A stretch of 64,000 nt of DNA from Qipengyuania aurantiaca (GCF_019711375.1 NZ_CP081295.1:1364001-1428000); one strand, 5' to 3'. Positions 47,744 to 56,442 are shown, numbered from the stretch's first letter. The notes: generated by a model not told the origin, from the sequence alone. Numbers and translations: made by a program.

Positions 47744-47774
47744 AAAAACGGCCCCGGATCGCTCCGGGGCCGCC
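47744..47774. terminator. bidirectional terminator between phhA and the minus-strand lipoprotein
   Basis: CGGCCCCGGA (47749-47758) pairs perfectly with TCCGGGGCCG (47763-47772) around TCGC. The plus strand has only CCTTTGG after it; the minus strand has TTTTT (47748-47744), so it is stronger for the gene at 47802. Confidence 0.88.
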
Positions 47775-47801
47775 TTTGGTTCTAGCTGTGAAGCGCCGGA
47801 C

Positions 47802-48050
47802 TTAGCCGTCGATTTCGTCAGCCTGTTCTTCCATCGTTTCTTCCATGGCGTCGGTTTCGTCGTCCATGGCGTCAGCCTGCTCGTCGGTGATTTCACCCGA
47901 GGCTTCCATGTCGTTGACCATCGCGTCGCGGTCATCTTCCATCTGCTCGATATTGTCTTCCGCTTCGTTCTCGGCGGCGCTGTCGCACGCTGCGAGACCC
48001 AAGCTCATGGCTGCTGCCGATGCGACGAGCGTAGCTTTGGTGAATTTCAT
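47802..48050 (-). CDS. small acidic lipoprotein, Glu/Asp/Met-rich
   Basis: An 82-residue protein starting MKFTKATLVASAAAMSLGLA with lipobox LAAC followed by DSAAENEAEDNIEQ. The rest is Asp/Glu/Met-rich with a repeating pattern (EEQAD, DEQAD, DDETDAM, EETME), probably helical. ATG 48050 is preferred to the upstream start at 48155. The role is unknown; the high negative charge would suit cation binding or protection against stress. The downstream terminator at 47744 is strong on this strand. Confidence 0.72.
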   Translation of the reverse strand: MKFTKATLVASAAAMSLGLAACDSAAENEAEDNIEQMEDDRDAMVNDMEASGEITDEQADAMDDETDAMEETMEEQADEIDG

Positions 48051-48126
48051 TATTACTTCCCCTTGGTTGCGGGAATCCGGGCTCCTAGACCCGATCCCTG
48101 ATATGAATGGATAATGCGTGGCGAAA

Positions 48127-48381
48127 TTAAGGCAAGGCCTTCTGGCGCACGACATTATAGAGGGCGATCAACGCGATACCGCCGAGCATTGCCCAAAGCA
48201 GCGTGCTTCCGCGGATGGCGCCGAGGAAAACACCGCCCGAAGTGGCCATCCCTACGCCGAGCGAGCCGACGATACCGGCCACGACATTGCGCAGAATTCC
48301 GCGCCCTTCCTCGATTTGCAGGGCGATTGTCGCCAGCCAGCCGAGCAGCGCGCCGGTAACAATCAGAATAATCAGGCCCAT
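48127..48381 (-). CDS. GlsB/YeaQ/YmgE-type small membrane protein
   Basis: An 84-residue protein with three hydrophobic segments: MGLIILIVTGALLGWLATIA, a middle GIVGSLGVGMATSGGVFL and a C-terminal LLWAMLGGIALIALYNVV. This is the transglycosylase-associated / GlsB-type pattern of stress-induced inner-membrane proteins of unknown action. ATG 48381 has AGGA 7 nt upstream; a TTG at 48387 is an alternative start. Confidence 0.87.
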   Translation of the reverse strand: MGLIILIVTGALLGWLATIALQIEEGRGILRNVVAGIVGSLGVGMATSGGVFLGAIRGSTLLWAMLGGIALIALYNVVRQKALP

Positions 48382-48473
48382 TTGCAAATCCTTGCGTGTC
48401 GCATGTGCAGACCCAATTCGTTTGTGGGCGGAAGGTTCCGCAAATGCGACGAACCGCCGAACGCGGTTTCGCG

Positions 48474-49268
48474 TCAGAGGAGGGTCAGCAGCGCCACGCC
48501 GAGGATGACGCGGTATATCACGAAGACCAGCATCGACGCCTTCTTGAGGAAGTTCATCAGGAACATCATCGTGGCGAGCGCGGTGAAGAAGGTGAGGATG
48601 CCGGACACCAGCGCATCCTGCTGCATCTGCGCGGTGGCTTCGGAAAGGTCGAAGGCGGCGAGCAGCCCGGCCCCGAACACTGCCGGGATCGCCAGCAGGA
48701 AGGAGAAGCGCGCCGATTCCACACGGCCATAGCCGAGCGCGCGCGCGGCCGTCATCGTCGCGCCCGAACGGCTGGTGCCCGGGATCAGCGCCATGGCCTG
48801 CGCGATGCCGACGAGGATCGCGTCCTTGAGGCTCATGTCCTCATAAGCCTTGGTCTGCTTGCCGAACTTGTCGGCGAGCCCCAGCAGGATGCCGAAAACG
48901 ATCAGGTTGATCGCGACGAGGTCGGTCGAGCGGAAGCCCTCGAGATAGCCGCCCAGCTTGATGAACAGGCCGGCGAGCACGGCGGGGATGGTGCCGATGG
49001 CGATGAACCAGAACAGGCGACGCTGCTCGTCGTCCTTGCCGAGGCCCACGCTGGCAAAACCGCCGCGCGCAAGGCCCATCACGTCCTTCCTGAAATAGAG
49101 GATGATCGCCAGCAGCGAGCCGACATGGACGGCCACGTCGATCAGGGGTCCCTGATCGGGAAAGTCGGTAAGCTTGGGAATCAGAATGAGGTGGCCAGAC
49201 GAGGAAATCGGAAGGAATTCCGTAATGCCCTGGACGATCGCGATGAGGAGTTCTTGCAGGAAGGTCAT
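48474..49268 (-). CDS. uppP: undecaprenyl-diphosphate phosphatase UppP/BacA
   Basis: A 264-residue membrane phosphatase that recycles the undecaprenyl carrier for cell-wall synthesis. The active-site motifs are IVQGITEFLPISSSGHL near the N-terminus and IPGTSRSGATMTAARALG in the second half, both intact. About eight membrane segments are present. Loss or excess changes bacitracin sensitivity in other species. A run of palindromes lies upstream of its start. Confidence 0.96.
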   Translation of the reverse strand: MTFLQELLIAIVQGITEFLPISSSGHLILIPKLTDFPDQGPLIDVAVHVGSLLAIILYFRKDVMGLARGGFASVGLGKDDEQRRLFWFIAIGTIPAVLAGLFIKLGGYLEGFRSTDLVAINLIVFGILLGLADKFGKQTKAYEDMSLKDAILVGIAQAMALIPGTSRSGATMTAARALGYGRVESARFSFLLAIPAVFGAGLLAAFDLSEATAQMQQDALVSGILTFFTALATMMFLMNFLKKASMLVFVIYRVILGVALLTLL

Positions 49269-49328
49269 GGGGCGGGGGGATTGTCACAAGGCTGCCCCAA
49301 GTCAAACCATTTGTTTCGCAATCCGCGA

Positions 49329-49424
49329 CCGGACCGATCCCGGTCCGGCAAGCGCGACTGCGCGCCCGCAGCGGGTGCAGCTTGCTGCACATCGAGCGAG
49401 GACGAACCCGCGGACGCGGGTTCG
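49329..49424. repeat. run of three perfect palindromes upstream of uppP
   Basis: CCGGACC...GGTCCGG (49329-49348), GTGCAGC-TT-GCTGCAC (49375-49390) and CGAACCCGCG-GA-CGCGGGTTCG (49403-49424) stand in a row. The last is a 10-bp perfect arm with a 2-bp centre. Together with the following terminator hairpin, this 230-bp gap is almost entirely inverted repeats. Possible roles are operators, a structured leader for uppP, or a repeat element. The function is unknown. Confidence 0.55.
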
Positions 49425-49442
49425 CAATCAGAAGCCGCAAAC

Positions 49443-49472
49443 AAAAACCCCGCCGACCTGGGGCCGGCGGGG
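49443..49472 (-). terminator. intrinsic terminator of the M13 peptidase gene
   Basis: CCCCGCCG (49448-49455) pairs with CGGCGGGG (49465-49472). Read on the minus strand the stem is followed by TTTTTGT (49447-49441). It lies 27 bp past the peptidase stop at 49499. Confidence 0.85.
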
Positions 49473-49498
49473 TTCTCTTCTCTCTCGTGGAGATCGTG

Positions 49499-51631
49499 TT
49501 ACCAGATGGTGATGCGCTCTTCGGGCGGCAGGTAGAGGTCGTCGTCCGGCGTAACGCCGAACGCGTCGTACCAGGCGTCCATGTTGCGCACGATGCCGTT
49601 CACGCGGAATTCTTCCGGGCTGTGCGGATCGGTGGTCAGGCGCTGGCGAGCGGCCGCCTCGCGCTGCTGCGAACGCCACACCTGTGCCCAGGCAAGGAAG
49701 AAGCGCTGGTCGCCGGTCAGGCCATCGATCACCGTGTCTTCCTTGCCGTTCAGCGAGAGCTTGTAGGCGCGGTAGGCAAGGCTGAGGCCGCCGAGGTCAC
49801 CGATATTCTCGCCCAGCGTCAGGCGGCCATTGACGCAGGTCTCGCCGTTATCGAGCGGGCAGTAGCTATTGTACTGTTCGACCAGCGCATCGCCCAGCTT
49901 GTCGAATGCCTTGCGGTCGGCATCGGTCCACCAGTTGCGCAGTGCGCCCGTGCCGTCCGACTTCGAACCTTGGTCGTCGAACCCGTGGCCCATTTCATGG
50001 CCGATGACACCGCCGATACCGCCATAGTTCACGGCCGGGTCGGCGCTGATGCCGAAGAAGGGCTGCTGCAGGATCGCAGCGGGGAAGACGATCTCGTTCT
50101 TGGTCGGATTGTAGTAGGCGTTGACCGTCTGCGGCAGCATGTACCACTCGGTGCGGTCGATCGGACCGCCGAGCTTGGACAGCATGTCCGCCCAGCTCCA
50201 TTCGGCCGCCGCCATGCGGTTGGCGATCGGCGCACCCGCAGTGATCGCGAGGCCTTCGTATGTCTCGAGATTGTCGCGGTAGCCGATCTTGGGATCGAAG
50301 GCGTCGAGCTTGGCGACGGCCTGCTCCTTCGTCGCTTCGCCCATCCAGTCGAGTTCGTCGATCGATTGCGCCATTGCCTTGCGCAAGTTCGCGACCAGTT
50401 CGTCCATCGCGGCCTTGTTCTCGGGCGGGAAGTATTCGGCGACATAGGACTTGCCGAGAAGTTCGCCGAGCAGGCCCTCGGTCTCGCCGATCGCCCGTTT
50501 CCAGCGCGGGCGCTGTTCGGGCGTGCCGTTGAGCGTGGTGCCGTAGAAGGCGAACTGGGCGTCGTCGAAACGCTTGGGAAGGACCGCGGCGTTGGAGGAC
50601 AGGAAGCCCTTGGCGGTCCACGCCTGCAACACGTCCATCGGCGTGTCGAGGATCAGTTGCATTGCGACGGGCATGCCGCCGCCGATCTTGGCCAAAGTGT
50701 CGGCATCGAGGCCGAGTTCCTCGGCGCGTTCGGGGCTGGGCGGCAGGTCGGTGACGATGAAGCGGTCGATATCCTTGAAGCCGCTGGCGGTCAGCATGGC
50801 TGCAAGCGGGAAGCCGCCGGCCTTCGCGTTCAGCTCTTCGGGCGTCAGCGCGTTGTAGGTGAGATCGTCGTTGCGGCGCGTTGCGCGGTCCCAGGCGACC
50901 TTACGAGCCAGCGAATCTTCGAAATCGTAAACTTGCTGCGCCATGCCGGAGGCATCGGCATAGCCCGCCTCGCCAAGCAGGAAGGCGAGGTAGTCGCGAT
51001 ACTTCGACTGGATGTCCTTACCCTTCTCGCTTTCGTCGAGGTAGTAGTCGCGATCGGGCAGACCGAGGCCGCCCGATCCGGCGTGCACCGAATAGCGGGT
51101 CGGCTCCTTCGCATCCACTTCGACATAGGCGAAGAGTGGCGAAGAATAGCCCGGGCTGCCCCAGATTTCCGCCAGCGCGGCGAGCGTATCGGCGTCCTGG
51201 ATCGCGGTGAGATAGGGCTGCGCGGGCGCAAGGCCGGCGGCTTCGATCGCGGCTGTGTCGAGGTAGGCGGTATAGGCTTCGACGATGCGTTTCTCGTCCG
51301 CGCTCAGCGTGGCCGGATCCTTGGAGGTCAGCTGGTCGACCAGCGCCTTCACGTCCGCGGTCGATTTCTCGCGCAGCAGGTTGAAAGCGCCGAAACGGCT
51401 GAATTCGGCCGGGAGCGGATTGGCGTCGAGCCATTTCTGGTTGGCGTAAGCGAAAAAGTCGTCACCCGGATCGACGTCGGTCGAAAGTGTGGCGGGATCG
51501 AAACCCCATTCGCCGAAGCTCATGGTCGGTGTCGGCACTTCCTCGGTGCTGGCGGTGTCTTCGGCCATGGCGGGCGCGCTCAGCGCGAGGGCCAGCGCCG
51601 ATGCGCCAAGGGCAAGAATTCTGGATTTCAT
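49499..51631 (-). CDS. M13 family zinc metallopeptidase (neprilysin-like), secreted
   Basis: A 710-residue peptidase with signal peptide (MKSRILALGASALALALSAP, cleavage near AMAE). The zinc motif is GHEMGHGFDDQG (about residue 542), with the third ligand in ENIGDLGGL (about 605); NAYYNPTKNEIVFPAAILQ is the substrate-strand block. Typical bacterial members cleave small peptides in the periplasm. An intact N-terminal PepM13 domain precedes the catalytic part. The gene ends at a terminator. Confidence 0.95.
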   Translation of the reverse strand: MKSRILALGASALALALSAPAMAEDTASTEEVPTPTMSFGEWGFDPATLSTDVDPGDDFFAYANQKWLDANPLPAEFSRFGAFNLLREKSTADVKALVDQLTSKDPATLSADEKRIVEAYTAYLDTAAIEAAGLAPAQPYLTAIQDADTLAALAEIWGSPGYSSPLFAYVEVDAKEPTRYSVHAGSGGLGLPDRDYYLDESEKGKDIQSKYRDYLAFLLGEAGYADASGMAQQVYDFEDSLARKVAWDRATRRNDDLTYNALTPEELNAKAGGFPLAAMLTASGFKDIDRFIVTDLPPSPERAEELGLDADTLAKIGGGMPVAMQLILDTPMDVLQAWTAKGFLSSNAAVLPKRFDDAQFAFYGTTLNGTPEQRPRWKRAIGETEGLLGELLGKSYVAEYFPPENKAAMDELVANLRKAMAQSIDELDWMGEATKEQAVAKLDAFDPKIGYRDNLETYEGLAITAGAPIANRMAAAEWSWADMLSKLGGPIDRTEWYMLPQTVNAYYNPTKNEIVFPAAILQQPFFGISADPAVNYGGIGGVIGHEMGHGFDDQGSKSDGTGALRNWWTDADRKAFDKLGDALVEQYNSYCPLDNGETCVNGRLTLGENIGDLGGLSLAYRAYKLSLNGKEDTVIDGLTGDQRFFLAWAQVWRSQQREAAARQRLTTDPHSPEEFRVNGIVRNMDAWYDAFGVTPDDDLYLPPEERITIW

Positions 51632-51762
51632 GTGGTAACTCTCCGGTCAGTCCCGGTCTCGCGCGCTCCCCATGGCGCGCAAACGACCTCGGCATCCTGA
51701 CTAGCACCATCGGCGGCGTGGAGTCGCCGTTTGTCGAAGCGCTTGACGGCTTGGTCGATGGA

Positions 51763-53574
51763 TCAGGCGGGCGCGTGGCCGAATTGCAGCTGGGCGAGGC
51801 GCGCGTAGAGGCCTCCGTTACCCGCCAGCTGGTCGTGCGTGCCCTGTTCGAGCAGCTGGCCATCCTCCATCACCACGATCCGGTCCGCCGCGCGCACGGT
51901 AGCGAGGCGGTGGGCGATGACCAGCGTGGTGCGGTTTTCCATCAGCCGGTCGAGCGCGTCCTGCACGAGGCGTTCGCTTTCGGCGTCGAGCGCGCTGGTC
52001 GCTTCGTCGAGCAGCAGGATCGGGGCGTCGCGCAGCAGGGCACGGGCAATCGCCACGCGCTGGCGCTGGCCGCCCGATAGCTGGGTGCCGTTTTCGCCGA
52101 GGTAGGTGTCGAGACCCTGCGGCAAATTTTCGAGGAATTCGGCGGCGTTGGCGGCGCGGGCGGCGGCCCAGATCTCCTCCTCGCTCGCGTCCCAATTGCC
52201 GTAGCGCAGATTGTCGCGCGCGCTGGCAGAGAAGAGCACGCCTTCCTGCGGCACAAAGGCAATCCGCTTGCGCACCTCGGCCGGATCGGCCTTGGTCAGC
52301 GGAATGCCGTCGAGGCGGATCGTGCCCGCCTGCGGGTCGTAGAACCGCTCGGACAGCTGGAAGATCGTGGACTTGCCCGCGCCCGAGGGGCCGACAATGG
52401 CCACCGTCTCGCCCGGTTCGACCTCGAGAGTGAAGTCGGTCAGGGCAGGGACTTCGGTCCGGGTCGGATAGCGGAAGGTCACATTGCGGAAGGATAGGCT
52501 GCCGCGCGGCGGGCTGGGCAGGTCTTGTGGCTTTGCCGGTGCCGCGATGTCGGGCTTTTCATCCAGCAATTCGGACAGGCGGCTGGCTGCGCCCGCGGCG
52601 CGCAGCAGGTCGCCATAGACCTCGGTCAGCGCGCCGAACGCGCCGGCCACCAGCGCGGCGGCGAAGACGAAGGAGATGATCGTGCCATAGGTAATGCTGC
52701 CCTCGCTGGCGGCTTCCGCGCCGCGCCACACGAGAACGGTGATCCCGCCAAAGACGAACAGGATGATGCAGGCGGTGAGCGCGGCGCGCAGCACGATGCG
52801 GCGCTTGGCGACGCTGAAGGTGCGCTCGACCGTATCGCCGAAGCGGGCCTCTTCGCGGCCCTCCTGGTTGAAGCCCTGCACGATTTTCATCGCCGACAGC
52901 ACTTCGGTCACGCTCGCCCCGATGTCGGCGACGCGGTCCTGGCTGGTGCGGCTGACTGTGCGCAGGCGCCTCCCGAACAGCGTGATCGGAATGACGATCG
53001 CCGGGATGATAAGCAGCATGCCCATGGTCAGGCCGGGGATGAGGTAGAACAGGTAGGCGGTCCCGCCGATGGCGACGAGGAGGTTGCGCAGGGCGACCGA
53101 AACGGTGGTGCCGACGGTCGTCTCGATGATCGCCGTGTCCGAGGTCATACGGCTGGAGATTTCCTTGGGGCTGTTGATCTCGAAGAAGCCGGGCGCAAGC
53201 CGCAGCAGGTTCGCCTGCACGCGCTTGCGCACATCGGCGACCACGCGTTCGCCCAGCCAGCTGACGAAGTAGAACCGCATCGCCGTGCCCAGCGCCAGCA
53301 CGGTCACGATCATCAGCAGGATCCGGAACCAGAAGGCGAGCTGAGATCCGTCGCCGCCCATGCCTTCATCAACGGCGTAGCGCAGGAAATAGGGGATCGA
53401 GAGCGTCGACATCGCGGTGATGACCAATGCAACGACGGCAAGCCCCACATGGCCGGGATATTTGCGCAATTCGTCGAACACCATGCGCAGCGGCCTGAGG
53501 CTGCGCTTTTCGCGCTCGCCCTTGCGGCGGAAGATGCCCCGCTTCGGTTTGGGAATACTGCCCGTCTCGTCCAT
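51763..53574 (-). CDS. ABC transporter, fused permease and ATPase (MsbA-like exporter)
   Basis: A 603-residue half-transporter. Six membrane segments (about 35-320) precede the ATPase with Walker A VGPSGAGKSTIF (about 391), the signature LSGGQRQRVAIARALL and Walker B ILLLDEATSALDAE, and an H-loop in VIAHRLATV. It acts as a homodimer; the exported molecule could be lipid, drug or peptide. The N-terminus (IPKPKRGIFRRKGEREKRSLRP) is strongly basic. It is divergent from phaZ across about 190 bp. Confidence 0.92.
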   Translation of the reverse strand: MDETGSIPKPKRGIFRRKGEREKRSLRPLRMVFDELRKYPGHVGLAVVALVITAMSTLSIPYFLRYAVDEGMGGDGSQLAFWFRILLMIVTVLALGTAMRFYFVSWLGERVVADVRKRVQANLLRLAPGFFEINSPKEISSRMTSDTAIIETTVGTTVSVALRNLLVAIGGTAYLFYLIPGLTMGMLLIIPAIVIPITLFGRRLRTVSRTSQDRVADIGASVTEVLSAMKIVQGFNQEGREEARFGDTVERTFSVAKRRIVLRAALTACIILFVFGGITVLVWRGAEAASEGSITYGTIISFVFAAALVAGAFGALTEVYGDLLRAAGAASRLSELLDEKPDIAAPAKPQDLPSPPRGSLSFRNVTFRYPTRTEVPALTDFTLEVEPGETVAIVGPSGAGKSTIFQLSERFYDPQAGTIRLDGIPLTKADPAEVRKRIAFVPQEGVLFSASARDNLRYGNWDASEEEIWAAARAANAAEFLENLPQGLDTYLGENGTQLSGGQRQRVAIARALLRDAPILLLDEATSALDAESERLVQDALDRLMENRTTLVIAHRLATVRAADRIVVMEDGQLLEQGTHDQLAGNGGLYARLAQLQFGHAPA

Positions 53575-53658
53575 TACCGCTCACCTAGTGCGGCGCGAGA
53601 CCAAAATCCACCGGGCAAAATCCACAGGCTAGGGACCTTACCGGCACTTTTACCCCGT

Positions 53659-53673
53659 TTGTGCATTGCACAA
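53659..53673. promoter_or_regulatory. perfect palindrome upstream of phaZ, candidate PhaR-type operator
   Basis: TTGTGCA-T-TGCACAA at 53659-53673 has two 7-bp arms around one base, 92 bp before the phaZ ATG in the divergent gap with the ABC gene. Alphaproteobacterial PhaR, the PHA-responsive repressor of phasin and PHA genes, is known to bind TGC/GCA-rich palindromes; this fits that style. The palindrome is seen directly; the factor is inference. Confidence 0.5.
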
Positions 53674-53764
53674 TGAGGTTTGGCACGGCACACTCGCTCT
53701 CTTTTCAACACGAGCACAGCCCGTAGCCAGAAACACAACAGGCGGGTCGCAGGGGACGCTTCGA

Positions 53765-54985
53765 ATGCTGTATCACGCCTACGAATTGCAACGCAGCTGG
53801 CTGTCGAGCGCCAGCACCTGGGCCTCGATCGGGGCGGAAATGCTGTCCAATCCGGCGCTGCCGTTCGGTTATATGGGCATGGGCCCGGTGGCCGCCAGCG
53901 CGCTCGACGTGTTTGCCCACGCCACGGCGACCTATGGCAAGCCCGCCTGGGGGATCGAGACGGTCGAGGCGGGCGGCACACGCCATCCGGTGGTCGAGGC
54001 GACCGTGGTCAACCGGCCCTTCGGCGACCTCAAGCGCTTCCGCCGCGAGGGTCTGCTCGAAGATGCGCCGCGCCTCCTGATCGTGGCGCCGATGAGCGGC
54101 CACTACGCCACGCTCCTGCGCGGCACGGTCGAGCGAATGCTCGAGAAGTACACCGTCTACGTCACCGACTGGGCCGACGCGCGCAACGTGCCGCTGCACG
54201 AGGGCCATTTCGACCTCGACGACTACATGGATTACGTCATCGCGTTTCTCGAGCATATTGGGCCCGGAGCGAACGTCATGGCGGTGTGCCAGCCCAGCGT
54301 GCCGGTCTTCGCCGCGACCGCGATCATGAACCGCGACAGCCACGAATGCGCGCCGAAAACGCTGACCATGATGGGCGGCCCGATCGACACGCGCTGCTCG
54401 CCCACCAGCGTCAACGATCTCGCCATGGACCGCCCGATCGAGTGGTTCCGCCAGAACGTCATCGCCACCGTGCCGATGCAGTATCGCGGCGCCGGGCGGC
54501 GGGTCTATCCCGGTTTCATGCAGCTTGCCGGCTTCATGAGCATGAACCTCGGCAACCACATCATGAGCCATTACGAGATGTTCAAACACCTCACCGTGGG
54601 CGACGAGGCGAGCGCACAGGCGACCAAGGATTTTTACGACGAATACCGCAGCGTCTGCGACATGACCGCCGAATTCTACCTGCAGACGATACAGGAAGTC
54701 TTCCAGGACCACGCGATCCCCAACGGCACCTTCATGCATCGCGGCAAGCGTATCGATCTGGGCGACATCACCGAGACGGCGCTGCTCGCCATCGAAGGTG
54801 AGCGCGACGATATCTCAGGGCTGGGCCAGACCCGCGCCGCGCTGGAGCTGACGCCGAACCTCGATGCGTCGAAGAAGCGCTACTACATGGCCGAGGGCGC
54901 CGGGCATTACGGCATCTTCAACGGCAGCAAATGGCGCGGTAAGATTGCGCCGGTGGTGGAGGAATTCATCGCCGCGCATGGGTGA
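53765..54985 (+). CDS. phaZ: intracellular polyhydroxyalkanoate depolymerase
   Basis: A 406-residue alpha/beta hydrolase family member that mobilises stored PHA. The usual N-terminus MLYHAYELQRSWLSSAS is followed by LLIVAPMSGHYATLLRGTV, YVTDWADARNVPLHEG and NVMAVCQPSVPV, where Cys takes the nucleophile place, then GPIDTRCSPT and AEGAGHYGIFNGSKW with the catalytic His. The Cys nucleophile in place of Ser is characteristic of this intracellular type. ATG 53765 has GGGGA upstream; an ATG at 53666 is rejected. No PHA synthase gene is in the window. Confidence 0.94.
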   Translation: MLYHAYELQRSWLSSASTWASIGAEMLSNPALPFGYMGMGPVAASALDVFAHATATYGKPAWGIETVEAGGTRHPVVEATVVNRPFGDLKRFRREGLLEDAPRLLIVAPMSGHYATLLRGTVERMLEKYTVYVTDWADARNVPLHEGHFDLDDYMDYVIAFLEHIGPGANVMAVCQPSVPVFAATAIMNRDSHECAPKTLTMMGGPIDTRCSPTSVNDLAMDRPIEWFRQNVIATVPMQYRGAGRRVYPGFMQLAGFMSMNLGNHIMSHYEMFKHLTVGDEASAQATKDFYDEYRSVCDMTAEFYLQTIQEVFQDHAIPNGTFMHRGKRIDLGDITETALLAIEGERDDISGLGQTRAALELTPNLDASKKRYYMAEGAGHYGIFNGSKWRGKIAPVVEEFIAAHG

Positions 54986-54991
54986 GGGGTG

Positions 54992-55516
54992 ATGTCGAAA
55001 ACGGACTATACTTCGATTGGGGCAGCCCATCGGAATGAAGCAGAAAAGAATTTTAAGCGAGCCGTCGCCACCGGGGCTGCTTTGTTGTTAGCCCATTCGC
55101 TAGATATCCAGCCAGCAGAAATGGATGCGGCGGGGTTAAAACTAAAAATTGAAGATGCAGCGATACTATATGGAGCGATCGCCATGGTGTTTGTTCACTA
55201 TGCGTCGCAAGCGTTGCGCCATGCGGAAACGGCTACAGCGCTATTTCCTCTTCGAATCGACGCCATGAAGATTCGAAATACCTTGAAAATTTATAAGAAG
55301 GTATATCTCAGTGAAAAACGAAATAGAGGTAAGCCTGTAAACTACAAGAATATCAAATCGAGCGCGCGATGGGGGCTAAACTTTTCAGCATTCCTGCTGC
55401 TCCCGTATTATATAGGGGTAACCGTTATCACGGTGGTTTCGATCCCCTTCTCCATTTTCGATATTTACAAAATGCTTAAGGTGCTCGGACCTCAATTTCT
55501 CGAAATTTTCATTTAG
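54992..55516 (+). CDS. AT-rich orphan gene, predicted membrane protein
   Basis: 174 residues with no family I recognise. A hydrophobic segment lies at about 22-38 (AVATGAALLLAHSLDI), another at about 60-75 (YGAIAMVFVHYAS) and a strongly hydrophobic stretch near the C-terminus (LNFSAFLLLPYYIGVTVITVVSIPF in outline, about 130-155). The basic middle has many Lys and Arg. Base composition is clearly more AT-rich than its neighbours, with AAA/ATA/TTA codons rarely used elsewhere in the window. It follows phaZ by 6 bp and is probably transferred or a phage/island remnant. Confidence 0.6.
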   Translation: MSKTDYTSIGAAHRNEAEKNFKRAVATGAALLLAHSLDIQPAEMDAAGLKLKIEDAAILYGAIAMVFVHYASQALRHAETATALFPLRIDAMKIRNTLKIYKKVYLSEKRNRGKPVNYKNIKSSARWGLNFSAFLLLPYYIGVTVITVVSIPFSIFDIYKMLKVLGPQFLEIFI

Positions 55517-55602
55517 GAATCTCAAAGCCTCTGCGCCTGTCCGCATAGGTTTCAATACATGAATGTCGAGATTGGGTGAGTTGGTATGTCTAACAGATAA
55601 TG

Positions 55603-56442
55603 CTACCCCAACCGCTCCCCGTGCCAGGCAACATGCTCGGCCATGAAGGTCGAGATGAAGTAGTAAGAGTGGTCATAACCCTCCTGCATCCGGATTTCGG
55701 CGGGGATGCCGGCCTTGGCGCAGGCCATGGAGAGGAGGCCGGTCTTGAGTTGCTCCTCGAGGAAATTGTCCGCCGTGCCCTGGTCGACAAGCAGGTGGTC
55801 CACCCGCGCGCCGTTTTCGATCAGCGCGACCGCGTCGTATTCGTCCCACGCCTCGCGGTCCTCTCCCAGATAGCGTGACAGTGCTTTCTCGCCCCAGGGC
55901 ACTTTGCTCGGCGCGACGATGGGGGCGAAGGCGCTGACCGAGCGGAAGCGGTCCGGATTGCGCAGGGCGATGGTCAGCGCGCCGTGGCCGCCCATCGAAT
56001 GGCCGGTGATGCCTTGGCGCGCCATGTCGGCGGGGAAATTCGCTTCGATGAGCGCGGGAAGTTCGTCCTCGATATAGCTGCGCATGCGGTAGTGCTGCGC
56101 CCACGGTTCCTGCATCGCATCGACATAAAAGCCTGCGCCCTTGCCGAAGTCGTATTCGTCATCGGCATCCGGCACGGTCTCGCCGCGCGGGGAGGTGTCG
56201 GGCGCGACGAAAATCACGCCATGTTCGGCGCATGCCCGCCGGTATTCGCCCTTCTCGGTGACATTGGCGTGCGTGCAGGTGAGGCCCGACAGATACCACA
56301 GCACCGGCAGCTTCGCGCCCGCATCGTGCGGCGGGACATAGACCGAGAAGGTCATCTCCGTCCCCGTCGCCTCCGAGTGGTGCGAAAGGACGAACTGGTC
56401 GCCTCCGAAGGCCTTGTTCTGCGAGAGATAATCGAGCGTCAT
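55603..56442 (-). CDS. fghA: S-formylglutathione hydrolase
   Basis: A 279-residue serine esterase that splits S-formylglutathione into glutathione and formate, the second step of formaldehyde detoxification. WYLSGLTCTHANVTEKG, DTSPRGETVPDADDEYDFG and the nucleophile GHSMGGHGALTIALR mark it, with the His in EGYDHSYYFISTF. The start overlaps the ProXp gene stop as ATGA. It shares its strand and operon with adhC, the enzyme of the preceding step. Confidence 0.96.
   Translation of the reverse strand: MTLDYLSQNKAFGGDQFVLSHHSEATGTEMTFSVYVPPHDAGAKLPVLWYLSGLTCTHANVTEKGEYRRACAEHGVIFVAPDTSPRGETVPDADDEYDFGKGAGFYVDAMQEPWAQHYRMRSYIEDELPALIEANFPADMARQGITGHSMGGHGALTIALRNPDRFRSVSAFAPIVAPSKVPWGEKALSRYLGEDREAWDEYDAVALIENGARVDHLLVDQGTADNFLEEQLKTGLLSMACAKAGIPAEIRMQEGYDHSYYFISTFMAEHVAWHGERLG

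Noticed and set aside
47802..48155. Longer version of the minus-strand lipoprotein starting at 48155
   Set aside because: The extra 35 residues place the signal peptide internally; ATG 48050 gives a standard lipoprotein start.
51655..51680. GCGCGC...GCGCGC inverted repeat near the M13 peptidase start as a terminator for the ABC gene
   Set aside because: Short arms, no T run on the minus strand, and too close to the peptidase promoter to call.
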